From Microbacterium sp. T2.11-28 (GTDB taxonomy: Bacteria > Actinomycetota > Actinomycetes > Actinomycetales > Microbacteriaceae), in contig NZ_CATNHF010000031.1 of the NCBI RefSeq assembly GCF_950097975.1, positions 1 through 64,000 on the forward strand: 64,000 nt of DNA, written 5' to 3'. The notes under the pieces are model-generated. The model saw nothing but the letters and a program-made list of their open reading frames with translations, was not told where the DNA came from and did no database searches. A program made the translations under genes and the position numbers. This document shows, one piece after another, positions 57,154 through 64,000 of the stretch. Each line of letters opens with the position of its first letter. Within the stretch, counting starts at the first letter, position 1.

Positions 57154-58211
57154 TGGGCGCGGAGCCCCTGGTGCTGGGCATCGAGACCAGCTGCGACGAG
57201 ACCGGCATCGGGATCGTCCGCGGCCGCACCCTGCTGTCCAACACCATCGCCAGCTCCATGGCCGAGCACGCCCGGTACGGCGGCGTCGTGCCGGAGGTCG
57301 CTGCCCGCGCCCACCTCGAAGCCCTGCAGCCGGCGATCGAGGCCGCCGTCGCCGAGGCCGGGGTCTCCCTCGCCGACCTCGACGCTGTCGCCGTCACCAG
57401 CGGTCCCGGGCTCGCGGGCGCCCTCATGGTCGGCGTCGGAGCGGCCAAGGCGCTCGCCGTCTCGCTGGATCGACCGCTGTACGCCGTCAACCACCTCGTG
57501 GGGCACATCGCCGCCGACATCCTGACCGGCGAAGAGGTCGAGTACCCGACGGTCGCGCTGCTCGTCTCGGGAGGTCACACCTCCCTCCTCCTCGTGCGCG
57601 ACCTCGTCTCGGACGTCGAGCTGCTCGGCGAGACCATGGACGACGCGGCCGGGGAGGCGTTCGACAAGATCGCCCGCATCCTGGGGCTGCCCTACCCGGG
57701 CGGGCCGGAGATCGACCGCGCCGCCGCAGAGGGCGACCCCGACGCCGTCCGCTTCCCGCGGGGCCTGTCGCGCGCCTCGGACATGGCGGCCCATCGCTAC
57801 GACTTCTCGTTCTCGGGACTCAAGACGGCGGTCGCCCGCTGGGTGGAGCGCGCCGAGGCGGCGGGGGAGCGGGTATCGGTGCCCGACGTCGCCGCGTCGT
57901 TCCGCGAGGCGGTCGTCGACGTGCTCGTGACCAAGGCGCTCGACGCCTGCGCGCGGCACGACGTGCCGCGCCTGCTCCTGGGCGGCGGCGTGATCGCGAA
58001 CCGGCGGCTGCGCGAGGTGGCGCTGGAGCGGGCTGCGGCGGCCGGCGTGGCGGTGCGGATCCCTCCGCTGTCGCTGTGCACCGACAACGGCGCTATGATC
58101 GCGGCGCTCGCCGCCGAGCTGATCCGCAGCGGACGGCCGGCGTCCACGCTCGCGTTCGGCGCGGACTCGACCCTGCCGGTGACCGAGATCCAGGTGGCGG
58201 TCGGCGCATGA
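57153..58211 (+). CDS. tsaD: tRNA t6A transferase TsaD
   Basis: 352 residues. The catalytic subunit that transfers threonylcarbamoyl to A37. [15 protein letters not shown], metal-binding His114 and His118 ([11 protein letters not shown]), [10 protein letters not shown] and the C-terminal [13 protein letters not shown] are conserved. The ATG overlaps the rimI stop (TGATG); its stop overlaps the next gene by 4 nt. Confidence 0.95.
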   Translation: MGAEPLVLGIETSCDETGIGIVRGRTLLSNTIASSMAEHARYGGVVPEVAARAHLEALQPAIEAAVAEAGVSLADLDAVAVTSGPGLAGALMVGVGAAKALAVSLDRPLYAVNHLVGHIAADILTGEEVEYPTVALLVSGGHTSLLLVRDLVSDVELLGETMDDAAGEAFDKIARILGLPYPGGPEIDRAAAEGDPDAVRFPRGLSRASDMAAHRYDFSFSGLKTAVARWVERAEAAGERVSVPDVAASFREAVVDVLVTKALDACARHDVPRLLLGGGVIANRRLREVALERAAAAGVAVRIPPLSLCTDNGAMIAALAAELIRSGRPASTLAFGADSTLPVTEIQVAVGA

Positions 58212-58684
58212 GCGGCGACCGTGAGCCCCAGAGTCCGCCGCCGGACGGCACCGCCCTGCCCGCGGACGTCCCGCAGGTGCCCGTGCCGATCGTCGAGACG
58301 CCGTCTCCCGATGTCACCGCCGCCGAGTCGTCGGGGCTGCCCGGTGAGCACCGCGGCGGCTTCCAGCGCGCCTTCACCGAGCCGGTCGCGGTGACCTCGC
58401 CGGTCCACACCGAGGTGCGGTGGGCGCCGGCCCCCGCAGCCCCGCTGCCGCGCAGCGGTCCGTGGGCGCTGACCTTCGGCATCCTCGCGCTGATCTTCTC
58501 GCTGCTGGTGGGCTGGGGCTTCCTCGTCGGCCTCGTGGGTGCAGGGCTCGCCGTGGTCGCCCTGCGCCGGCCGTGGGAGAGTCGGGGCGTCGCCGTGTGG
58601 GCGCTGTGCCTGAGCCTGCTCTCCCTGGTCTACAGCGCCGGTTGGCTCTGGTGGGCCTCCACGCAGGGACCGCTCTTCGGCTGA
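58208..58684 (+). CDS. DUF4190-like small membrane protein
   Basis: 158 residues. A Pro/Glu-rich cytoplasmic N-terminal half, then two membrane helices ([33 protein letters not shown] and [22 protein letters not shown]) in the pattern of DUF4190. Function unknown. ATG 58208 overlaps the tsaD stop by 4 nt. It ends 3 bp from the convergent methyltransferase gene. Confidence 0.7.
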   Translation: MSGDREPQSPPPDGTALPADVPQVPVPIVETPSPDVTAAESSGLPGEHRGGFQRAFTEPVAVTSPVHTEVRWAPAPAAPLPRSGPWALTFGILALIFSLLVGWGFLVGLVGAGLAVVALRRPWESRGVAVWALCLSLLSLVYSAGWLWWASTQGPLFG

Positions 58685-58687
58685 GCG

Positions 58688-59875
58688 TCAGACCCGGTCG
58701 GCGAGCAGTGCGACCCGGCCGCCGTCGATCCTCGTCAGCAGGAGGGTCGCGGAGTCATCGCCCGCGAGCTTCAGCTTCGGACGCAGCGCGGCCGGATCCA
58801 CGTCGACGCCGCGCTTCTTGATCTCCAGCGTGCCGATGCCCCGCTCGCGCAGGGCGCGGCCGAGCCGCTTCACGTCGAAGGGCAGCTGTTCGCGGACGCG
58901 GAAGGACTGGACGAACGGGCTCGTGAGTTCGGCGTCGGAGGTCAGGTAGGCGATGCCGTCGGCGAGCATCCCCGCGTCGAGCCGTCTGGCGACCTCGCCG
59001 ATGAGCCGCGCCCGGATGACCGAGCCGGCCGGCTCGTGCACGTAGGCGCCGAGAGCGCGCACCGGCTCGTCGTCGGCGTCTGCGGGCGCGGTCAGCTCGT
59101 GCGCGGCGTCGCCCTGCACCACCAGGGCCGCACGGGCGACGCCCGGACGGGCGAGGATCCCCGACCAGAGCACCAGCTCGATCGTGGACCCGTCGACGGT
59201 GATCCACTGCGCCTCGACGCCGGCGGGAATCGCCGCGCGGTCGAGCCCGGGTCCGAGCTTGATGCCCACCGGCATCCGCGCCGCGAGGTCCAGGGCCCAC
59301 TCCAGCGACGGCGTCCAGTCCTCGGGACGGGTGCGCCGGGTCTCACCGTGGCCCGCGGACCGGCGCGCGGGGTCGAGCCAGACGGCGTCGATGCCGGAGA
59401 GGTCGGTCTCCTCGGCGCGGGCGTGGCGCACGACGGCCGCGCCGCCGAAGGGCGCGAGGTTGTAGGCGGCGATCGCGGCGGTGACCTCGTCGGCGTCGAC
59501 GGCGAGCACATCGAGTCCGATGCCGGCCAGGCCCAGGGCGTCGCCGCCGATCCCGCAGCCGAGGTCCGCGACGCGGGCGACGCCGGCGTCGCGGAAGCGC
59601 CCCGCGTGGCGAGCGGCCATCGAGAGCCGTGACGCCTGCTCGAGTCCGGCGCGGGTGAAGAGCATGCGGGCGGCGAACGGGCCGAACTTCGCGCCCGCGC
59701 GGGTGCGCAGACGCGCCTGCCCCACCACGGCGGACACCAGCTCCGGGGCGATGCCTGCGGCGCGCAGCCGCGAGACCGCGGCGGCCACGTCGGCCGTGGA
59801 GTCGACCGGACCGAGGTCGTCGAGGAGGCGCAGTGCCTGAGGAGTCAGGAGGGTCGCGAGCTCGACGTGGTCCAC
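58688..59875 (-). CDS. Class I SAM-dependent methyltransferase with THUMP-like C-terminus
   Basis: 395 residues. The SAM site is VADLGCGIGGDALGLAGIGLDVLAVDAD (about 102-129), then WLDPARRS in place of the usual DPP motif. A C-terminal domain (AYVHEPAGSVIRARLIGEVARRLDAGMLADGIAYLT...RVREQLPFDVKRLGRALRERGIGTLEIKKRGVDVDP) matches proteins annotated as THUMP-like. RNA methylation is likely but the target is unknown. GTG 59875 is leaderless. Confidence 0.8.
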   Translation of the reverse strand: MDHVELATLLTPQALRLLDDLGPVDSTADVAAAVSRLRAAGIAPELVSAVVGQARLRTRAGAKFGPFAARMLFTRAGLEQASRLSMAARHAGRFRDAGVARVADLGCGIGGDALGLAGIGLDVLAVDADEVTAAIAAYNLAPFGGAAVVRHARAEETDLSGIDAVWLDPARRSAGHGETRRTRPEDWTPSLEWALDLAARMPVGIKLGPGLDRAAIPAGVEAQWITVDGSTIELVLWSGILARPGVARAALVVQGDAAHELTAPADADDEPVRALGAYVHEPAGSVIRARLIGEVARRLDAGMLADGIAYLTSDAELTSPFVQSFRVREQLPFDVKRLGRALRERGIGTLEIKKRGVDVDPAALRPKLKLAGDDSATLLLTRIDGGRVALLADRV

Positions 59876-59881
59876 CCGGCA

Positions 59882-59887
59882 AGCCTA
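59882..59887 (-). promoter_or_regulatory. -10 box, leaderless start of the methyltransferase gene
   Basis: TAGGCT on the minus strand ends 6 nt before GTG 59875. Confidence 0.6.
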
Positions 59888-59916
59888 CGTGCGCGCCCGA
59901 CCCCGCGCGGAGGCGG

Positions 59917-59943
59917 CTGGCACTCGCGTTGCACGAGTGCCAG
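59917..59943. promoter_or_regulatory. CIRCE operator 1 (HrcA)
   Basis: CTGGCACTC-N9-GAGTGCCAG, perfectly symmetric. The 9-nt spacer contains the TTGCAC -35 of the groES promoter, so HrcA binding would block RNA polymerase. Confidence 0.8.
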
Positions 59944-59957
59944 CGGCGCTCTACACT
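59929..59957 (+). promoter_or_regulatory. groES promoter
   Basis: -35 TTGCAC (59929-59934), 17 bp, -10 TACACT (59952-59957). Start predicted near 59964, in CIRCE 2. Confidence 0.8.
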
Positions 59958-59962
59958 TGGCG

Positions 59963-59989
59963 TTAGCACTCGAAGTGTGCGGGTGCTAA
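59963..59989. promoter_or_regulatory. CIRCE operator 2 (HrcA)
   Basis: TTAGCACTC-N9-GGGTGCTAA, one base off the TTAGCACTC/GAGTGCTAA consensus. It covers the start of transcription. Confidence 0.85.
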
Positions 59990-60033
59990 CGAGTCTTGAA
60001 GCACAGACCCCTGAAGCAAGAAAGAGGTAGACC

Positions 60034-60330
60034 GTGTCGGTTTCCATCAAGCCGCTCGAGGACCGCATCGTCATCAAGCAGGTCGAGGCTGAGCAGGTCA
60101 CGTCCAGTGGACTGGTCATCCCCGACACCGCGAAGGAGAAGCCCCAGGAGGGCGAGGTCGTCGCGGTGGGCCCGGGTCGCATCGACGACAACGGCAACCG
60201 CGTGCCGCTCGACGTCGCCGTCGGCGACCGGGTGATCTACAGCAAGTACGGCGGGACCGAGGTCAAGTTCGGCGGCGACGAGTTCCTCGTCCTGTCCGCG
60301 CGCGACGTCCTGGCGGTCGTCGTCCGCTGA
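60034..60330 (+). CDS. groES: Co-chaperonin GroES
   Basis: 98 residues, standard. Caps Gro[48 protein letters not shown] with the mobile loop, and [37 protein letters not shown] 60034 has AAAGAGGT 6 nt upstream. HrcA-regulated by two CIRCE sites. groEL is not downstream; a strong terminator ends the transcript. Confidence 0.97.
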   Translation: MSVSIKPLEDRIVIKQVEAEQVTSSGLVIPDTAKEKPQEGEVVAVGPGRIDDNGNRVPLDVAVGDRVIYSKYGGTEVKFGGDEFLVLSARDVLAVVVR

Positions 60331-60342
60331 TCGCAGACGTCT

Positions 60343-60378
60343 CGAAGGGCCCCGATGCCGACGCATCGGGGCCCTTCG
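60343..60378 (+). terminator. groES terminator
   Basis: A 16-bp perfect stem, CGAAGGGCCCCGATGC (60343-60358) with GCATCGGGGCCCTTCG (60363-60378), CGAC loop. Confidence 0.85.
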
Positions 60379-60471
60379 TCGTCGGCGGGGTCCGGGCGTC
60401 GTGGCAGGCGGACCGCGACGATCGGCAGGATCCCGTCGACCCTGCCGGGGCTCGGGTGGTCATGACCGTCC

Positions 60472-60477
60472 TAGGCT
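60472..60477 (+). promoter_or_regulatory. -10 box, leaderless start of rarD
   Basis: TAGGCT ends 7 nt before ATG 60485. Confidence 0.6.
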
Positions 60478-60484
60478 TGGACCC

Positions 60485-61417
60485 ATGACACCCCGCTCCT
60501 CCGCCACCCGAGACGACGGAGAGCAGGTGCGCGGCGGCGTCCTCGCGTTCATCGCCTACTTCCTCTGGGGCTTCATGCCCCTCTACTTCCTGACGCTCGT
60601 CCCCACCGGGCCGTGGGAGGTCGTCGCGTGGCGGATCATCCTCTCGCTGGCGTTCTGCGCGATCCTGCTGACGGTGACGCGCACGTGGGCGAAGCTGTGG
60701 GCCATCCTGCGCACGCCGCGCCTGGTCGTCTGGACGATCGTGGCGGGACTGCTGATCTACGTGAACTGGCAGGTCTTCCTGATCAGCACGCTGACCGGTC
60801 ACGTCATCGAGGGCTCGCTCGGATACTTCATCAACCCGATCGTCACCGTGCTCCTCGGCGTGCTGGTGCTCGGCGAGCGGCTGCGGATCGCCCAGTGGGT
60901 CGCCATCGGGATCTCCGTGCTGGCCGTCGTCGTGATCGTCGTCGGCTACGGCGCCTTCCCGTGGATCGCCCTCACCCTCGCCGCGAGCTTCGGCGCCTAC
61001 GGTCTCGTCAAGAAGCAGATCGGCCCGAGCGTCGACGCCATCAGCGGACTCACCCTGGAGTCGCTGTGGCTCCTTCCGGTCGCCCTCGTCCAGCTCGTGG
61101 TGGTCGCCACCACCACCGGGCTGACCATGGGGCAGGCCGGTGCCGGGCACACGCTCCTGCTGCTCCTGGCCGGAGCGGTCACGGCCACGCCCCTGCTGTT
61201 CTTCGCGGCGGGCGCCCGCCGGGCGCCGCTGACGGTCATCGGACTGCTCCAGTTCGTCGCCCCGATCCTGCAGTTCATCACGGGTGCCTGGATCATGGGA
61301 GAGCCCATGCCCCTGGAGCGCTGGATCGGCTTCGGGCTCGTCTGGCTGGCGCTGGTCGTCCTCATGGCCGACTCGCTCCGGCACGCGCGCCGGCCGGTCG
61401 TCGCCGAGCCCTCCTGA
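60485..61417 (+). CDS. rarD: EamA-family transporter, RarD type
   Basis: 310 residues with ten membrane helices in two EamA halves. GGVLAFIAYFLWGFMPLYFLTL, GPWEVVAWRIILSLAF and NWQVFLIS(T), with the C-terminal PLTVIGLLQFVAPILQFITGAWIMGEPM, are RarD marks. A drug/metabolite-superfamily permease of unknown cargo. Leaderless start at ATG 60485; longer upstream reading frame is not used. Confidence 0.85.
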   Translation: MTPRSSATRDDGEQVRGGVLAFIAYFLWGFMPLYFLTLVPTGPWEVVAWRIILSLAFCAILLTVTRTWAKLWAILRTPRLVVWTIVAGLLIYVNWQVFLISTLTGHVIEGSLGYFINPIVTVLLGVLVLGERLRIAQWVAIGISVLAVVVIVVGYGAFPWIALTLAASFGAYGLVKKQIGPSVDAISGLTLESLWLLPVALVQLVVVATTTGLTMGQAGAGHTLLLLLAGAVTATPLLFFAAGARRAPLTVIGLLQFVAPILQFITGAWIMGEPMPLERWIGFGLVWLALVVLMADSLRHARRPVVAEPS

Positions 61418-61420
61418 GAG

Positions 61421-61452
61421 CGCTCCCCGCCCGGGAACAGGCGGGAGGAGCG
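61421..61452 (+). terminator. Imperfect hairpin after rarD
   Basis: CGCTCC/GGAGCG and CCGCC/GGCGG with a two-base bulge (61421-61431 with 61440-61452). Confidence 0.5.
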
Positions 61453-61515
61453 GGTCCGGCGGTGCCGTTATCGCATCGTGACCATGCCGTATCACAGCGT
61501 TAACGGATCGCAACA

Positions 61516-61542
61516 TTGGCGACGCGTCGTGGCGATTAGGTT
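61516..61542 (+). promoter_or_regulatory. Possible promoter of the binding-protein gene
   Basis: TTGGCG (61516-61521) and TAGGTT (61537-61542), 15 bp apart, in an AT-richer stretch. TTATTC (61541-61546) is another possible -10. Confidence 0.35.
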
Positions 61543-61600
61543 ATTCCCAACTGGGACGGCACCCGAGGTCGTCCCTTGTTCATCCATAGCAAGGAGCAAC

Positions 61601-62902
61601 ATGACCGTCTTCACACGTTCGCGTGCGGGCAAGGTCCTCGGCGCCATCGCCGTCGCCGGAGCCAGCGCCGTGGTCCTCGCAGGCTGCGCCGGGGGCACCA
61701 CCCCGACCGAGACCTCGTCTGAGGCGCCCGTCGAGACGCGCGATCTGACCCTCAAGATCGGCACGATCCTCCCGCAGTCGGGCAGCCTGTCCTTCCTCGG
61801 CCCGCCCGAGGAGGCCGGTGTCGGTCTCGCCGCCGCGGACATCAACGAGGTCGCCGACACCACGGGTCTCACGATGGACGACATCGTCTGGGGCGACTCG
61901 GGCGATGCGACCAACAACGCGTGGCAGACCACCGCTCCCCGCCTCATCCAGGAGGGCGTGTCCGCCGCCATCGGCGCCGCCTCGTCGGGTGTGACGAAGC
62001 TCTTCCTCGACGACATGGTCTCGGCGGGCATCATCACGTTCTCGCCGGCCAACACGTCGGCCGACTTCACGACCTGGGACGACAACGGCCTCTACTGGCG
62101 CACCGCTCCCTCGGACGTGCTGCAGGGCGAGGTGCTCGGAAACCTGATCGCCGAGGACGGCCACGAGAACGTGGCGTCGATCTACCTGAACGACTCGTAC
62201 GGCACGGGCCTGAACCAGTTCTTCAGCGAGGCGTTCGAGGGCGCCGGCGGCACGGTCGTCGAGTCGCAGGCGTTCAACGCCGGTGACACCTCGTTCGACG
62301 CGCAGATCTCGGCCGTGATGGCCTCGAACCCCGACGCGATCGCCCTGATCACGTTCGACGAGGTCTACACGATCGCTCCCGCGCTGATCGCGGCCGGCTA
62401 CCCGGCCGAGGACCTGTACTTCGTCGACGGCAACCTGAAGCAGTTCGGTGCCGACGAGAAGTGGCCCTCCGACGTCAGCCTCGAGGGCGCCAAGGGCACC
62501 ACGCCCGCCGGTCCGTCGACCCCGGAGGACTTCCAGGCGCGCCTGGTGGAGTTCTGGAAGACGGCTCCGACCAGCGACGGCAGCGACCTGACCGACTTCT
62601 CGTACGCCAACGAGTCGTACGACGCCGTCGTGCTCATCGCCCTGGCCGCGCTGAAGGCGAACTCGACCGACGCCGCCGACATCGCAGAGAACCTGCAGGC
62701 GGTCTCCGGCGGCGGCGACGCAGCCGGTGAGAAGTGCACCACGTACGCCGACTGCGCCGACATCATCCTCGGTGGCGGCGAGGCGGACTACGACGGCTTC
62801 TCCGGCCCGATCACCTTCGACGAGAACGGTGACCCGACCGAGGCGACCATCGGCATCTTCCAGTTCGACGACACCAACACCTTCACCCGCATCGACCTCT
62901 GA
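61601..62902 (+). CDS. Branched-chain amino acid type ABC transporter substrate-binding lipoprotein
   Basis: 433 residues. Signal peptide with lipobox VLAGC (Cys29), then a type I periplasmic-binding fold: KIGTILPQSGSLSFLGPPEEAGVGLAAADINE at the start, IGAASSGVTKLFLDDM, and VASIYLNDSYGTGLNQFF. This is the LivJ/LivK/UrtA family. ATG 61601 has AAGGAG 4 nt upstream; an earlier in-frame start at 61478 would bury the signal peptide. The livF-like gene lies convergently beyond, so it probably serves the same importer. Confidence 0.88.
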   Translation: MTVFTRSRAGKVLGAIAVAGASAVVLAGCAGGTTPTETSSEAPVETRDLTLKIGTILPQSGSLSFLGPPEEAGVGLAAADINEVADTTGLTMDDIVWGDSGDATNNAWQTTAPRLIQEGVSAAIGAASSGVTKLFLDDMVSAGIITFSPANTSADFTTWDDNGLYWRTAPSDVLQGEVLGNLIAEDGHENVASIYLNDSYGTGLNQFFSEAFEGAGGTVVESQAFNAGDTSFDAQISAVMASNPDAIALITFDEVYTIAPALIAAGYPAEDLYFVDGNLKQFGADEKWPSDVSLEGAKGTTPAGPSTPEDFQARLVEFWKTAPTSDGSDLTDFSYANESYDAVVLIALAALKANSTDAADIAENLQAVSGGGDAAGEKCTTYADCADIILGGGEADYDGFSGPITFDENGDPTEATIGIFQFDDTNTFTRIDL

Positions 62903-62916
62903 TCGACGCAGTGAGG

Positions 62917-62945
62917 AAGGGCCCCGGAGCGATCCGGGGCCCTTT
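62917..62945 (+). terminator. Terminator of the binding-protein gene
   Basis: AAGGGCCCCGGA (62917-62928), GCGA loop, TCCGGGGCCCTT (62933-62944), T. Confidence 0.85.
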
Positions 62946-62977
62946 CGCGTGCCCGGTGCGCCCGCGTGCCCGGTGCG
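62946..62977. repeat. 15-bp direct repeat
   Basis: CGCGTGCCCGGTGCG at 62946-62960 and 62963-62977, between the two convergent terminators. Confidence 0.6.
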
Positions 62978-63059
62978 CGTCCCGTGCGCCGTCCTCGCGG
63001 GCGCCGGCGGCCGGACGCGGCCGGCACGGGAGGCGCGACGAAGGCCGGTGGCAGGCACG

Positions 63060-63099
63060 ACGAAGGGGGCGGGATGCGGTGGCATCCCGCCCCCTTCGT
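63060..63099 (-). terminator. Terminator of livF, likely two-way
   Basis: 18-bp perfect stem (63060-63077 with 63082-63099), four-base loop. It lies 26 bp after the livF stop. Confidence 0.85.
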
Positions 63100-63125
63100 G
63101 GCGCCTCACGCGGTGCCGAGGGCGC

Positions 63126-63902
63126 TCAGTCGGTGCCGAGGGTGCCCAGGTACAGGCCGATGACCTTCGGGTCGTTCAGCAGCTCGCGGCCGGTGCCCTC
63201 GTACGCGTCGCGGCCCTGGTCCAGCACGTAGCCGCGGTCGCAGATCTGGAGGCAGCGCCGGGCGTTCTGTTCGACCATGATGGTCGTCACGCCCGCCTTG
63301 TTGATGTCGGAGACGCGGATGAAGGCGTCGTCCTGGCGGACCGGCGACAGTCCCGCGCTCGGCTCGTCGAGCAGCAGCACGGCGGGATCCATCATGAGCG
63401 CGCGGCTCATCGCGACCATCTGGCGCTCACCGCCCGACAGCGACCCGGCGCGCTGCTTGAGGCGCTTGCCGAGCTCCGCGAAGATGCCCGTGACGAACTC
63501 CAGCCGCTCGGCGTAGGCCTTGGGCCGCTGGAAGAGCCCCATCTGCAGGTTCTCCTCGATCGTGAGCGAGGGGAACACGTTGTTGGTCTGGGGCACGAAT
63601 CCGACCCCGCGCTGCACGAGACGGTCGGACTTCAGCCCGACCACGCTCTCGCCGTTGACGGTGATGTCGCCCTCGCGGACCTTCACCATGCCGAAGATCG
63701 CCTTCAGCAGCGTGGACTTCCCCGCCCCGTTCGGGCCGATGATCCCCACCAGCTCGCCCTTGCGGGCCGTCAGGTTGGCGCCGTTGATGATGTTGATGCC
63801 CGGGAGGTAGCCCGCATACAGATCGGTCACGTTCACGACGAGCTCGTCGCTCTTGACCGGGGCATCGACGACCTGGGTCGTCGGTGTGGACGCGTCGCTC
63901 AC
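63126..63902 (-). CDS. Branched-chain amino acid type ABC transporter ATP-binding protein (LivF-like)
   Basis: 258 residues. Walker A GPNGAGKST (56-64), signature LSGGERQ, Walker B VLLLDEPSAGLSP, and H-loop replaced by the family's VEQNARRCL. LivF-type features: LYAGYLPGINIINGANL. GTG 63902 overlaps the stop of the preceding gene by 4 nt (GTGA), so it is the last gene of a liv-type operon that extends beyond the window. Confidence 0.9.
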   Translation of the reverse strand: MSDASTPTTQVVDAPVKSDELVVNVTDLYAGYLPGINIINGANLTARKGELVGIIGPNGAGKSTLLKAIFGMVKVREGDITVNGESVVGLKSDRLVQRGVGFVPQTNNVFPSLTIEENLQMGLFQRPKAYAERLEFVTGIFAELGKRLKQRAGSLSGGERQMVAMSRALMMDPAVLLLDEPSAGLSPVRQDDAFIRVSDINKAGVTTIMVEQNARRCLQICDRGYVLDQGRDAYEGTGRELLNDPKVIGLYLGTLGTD

Positions 63903-64000
63903 TTGTTCTCCTCCTCGGCCTCGGCGATCGCCGACTGCTCGACTTCCTTGATCTCCTCGAGGAGCTCCTGCGCCGACGCGTCGAGTTCGCCCTCGATGCG
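63899..64000 (-). CDS. C-terminal end of the gene before livF, probably livG
   Basis: Only 33 codons are in the window, a Glu-rich acidic helix (ending AIAEAEEENK). In this operon type livG or a permease precedes livF; the tail gives no domain evidence either way. The stop overlaps the livF GTG. Confidence 0.5.
   Translation of the reverse strand, partial: RIEGELDASAQELLEEIKEVEQSAIAEAEEENK

Overview
The window is high-GC chromosomal DNA (Asp is almost always GAC, many GTG starts, ATGA/GTGA coupled genes) from an actinobacterium, most likely Microbacteriaceae and Microbacterium-like. This rests on the ribosomal operon order, WXG100 genes, CIRCE-controlled groES, a mycothiol-synthase-like tandem GNAT protein, a THUMP-like methyltransferase and leaderless promoters. 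The genus is inference; no search was run.

Layout. 1-3600: end of a type VII (ESX-like) export locus: the tail of a WXG100 protein, a second small WXG100-sized protein, a 621-residue membrane protein with an alpha/beta-hydrolase tail, a lipoprotein and an unknown protein. 3600-8400: str operon (rpsL, rpsG, fusA, tuf). 8400-21600: about 13 kb of accessory DNA, largely an exopolysaccharide cluster (acyltransferase, pyruvyl transferase, flippase, two glycosyltransferases, EpsG-like polymerase, a secreted clan-A glycosidase, DUF4012 protein, initiating phosphoglycosyltransferase). It splits the str operon from the S10 operon. 21600-31700: S10 and spc operons from rpsJ to rplO, with rpsN missing. 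31700-39900: secY-adk-map, a small cassette (an AbiEi/DUF559-like gene between two 83-bp palindromic elements), a DsbA-like protein, infA-rpmJ, then rpsM-rpsK-rpoA-rplQ with rpsD missing. 40000-45700: tandem GNAT protein, sugar kinase, truA, EEP-fold protein, universal stress protein, secreted CAP protein. 45700-54000: rplM-rpsI-glmM, a histidine-kinase-like membrane protein, Ppx/GppA, coaA, glmS. 53900-60400: acpS-alr-tsaE, tsaB-rimI-tsaD, a membrane protein, a methyltransferase, and groES under two CIRCE operators. 60400-64000: rarD, and a branched-chain amino-acid type ABC system (binding lipoprotein, and convergently livF and the end of a livG-like gene).

How it works together. Most of the window is core translation and secretion machinery, broken by three accessory blocks (type VII tail, polysaccharide cluster, repeat-flanked nuclease cassette). 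glmM and glmS make amino-sugar precursors, alr makes D-alanine, coaA and acpS supply and load phosphopantetheine, and tsaE/B/D make t6A on tRNA. At least a dozen genes have a TANNNT -10 box ending 6-7 nt before the start codon and no Shine-Dalgarno sequence, predicting leaderless mRNAs. Ribosomal operons instead have -35/-10 promoters and long structured leaders.

Most interesting: the 83-bp four-copy palindromes bracketing the AbiEi/DUF559 gene; the promoter grammar; and the polysaccharide island between tuf and rpsJ. No rRNA, tRNA, CRISPR array, IS element or replication origin was recognised.
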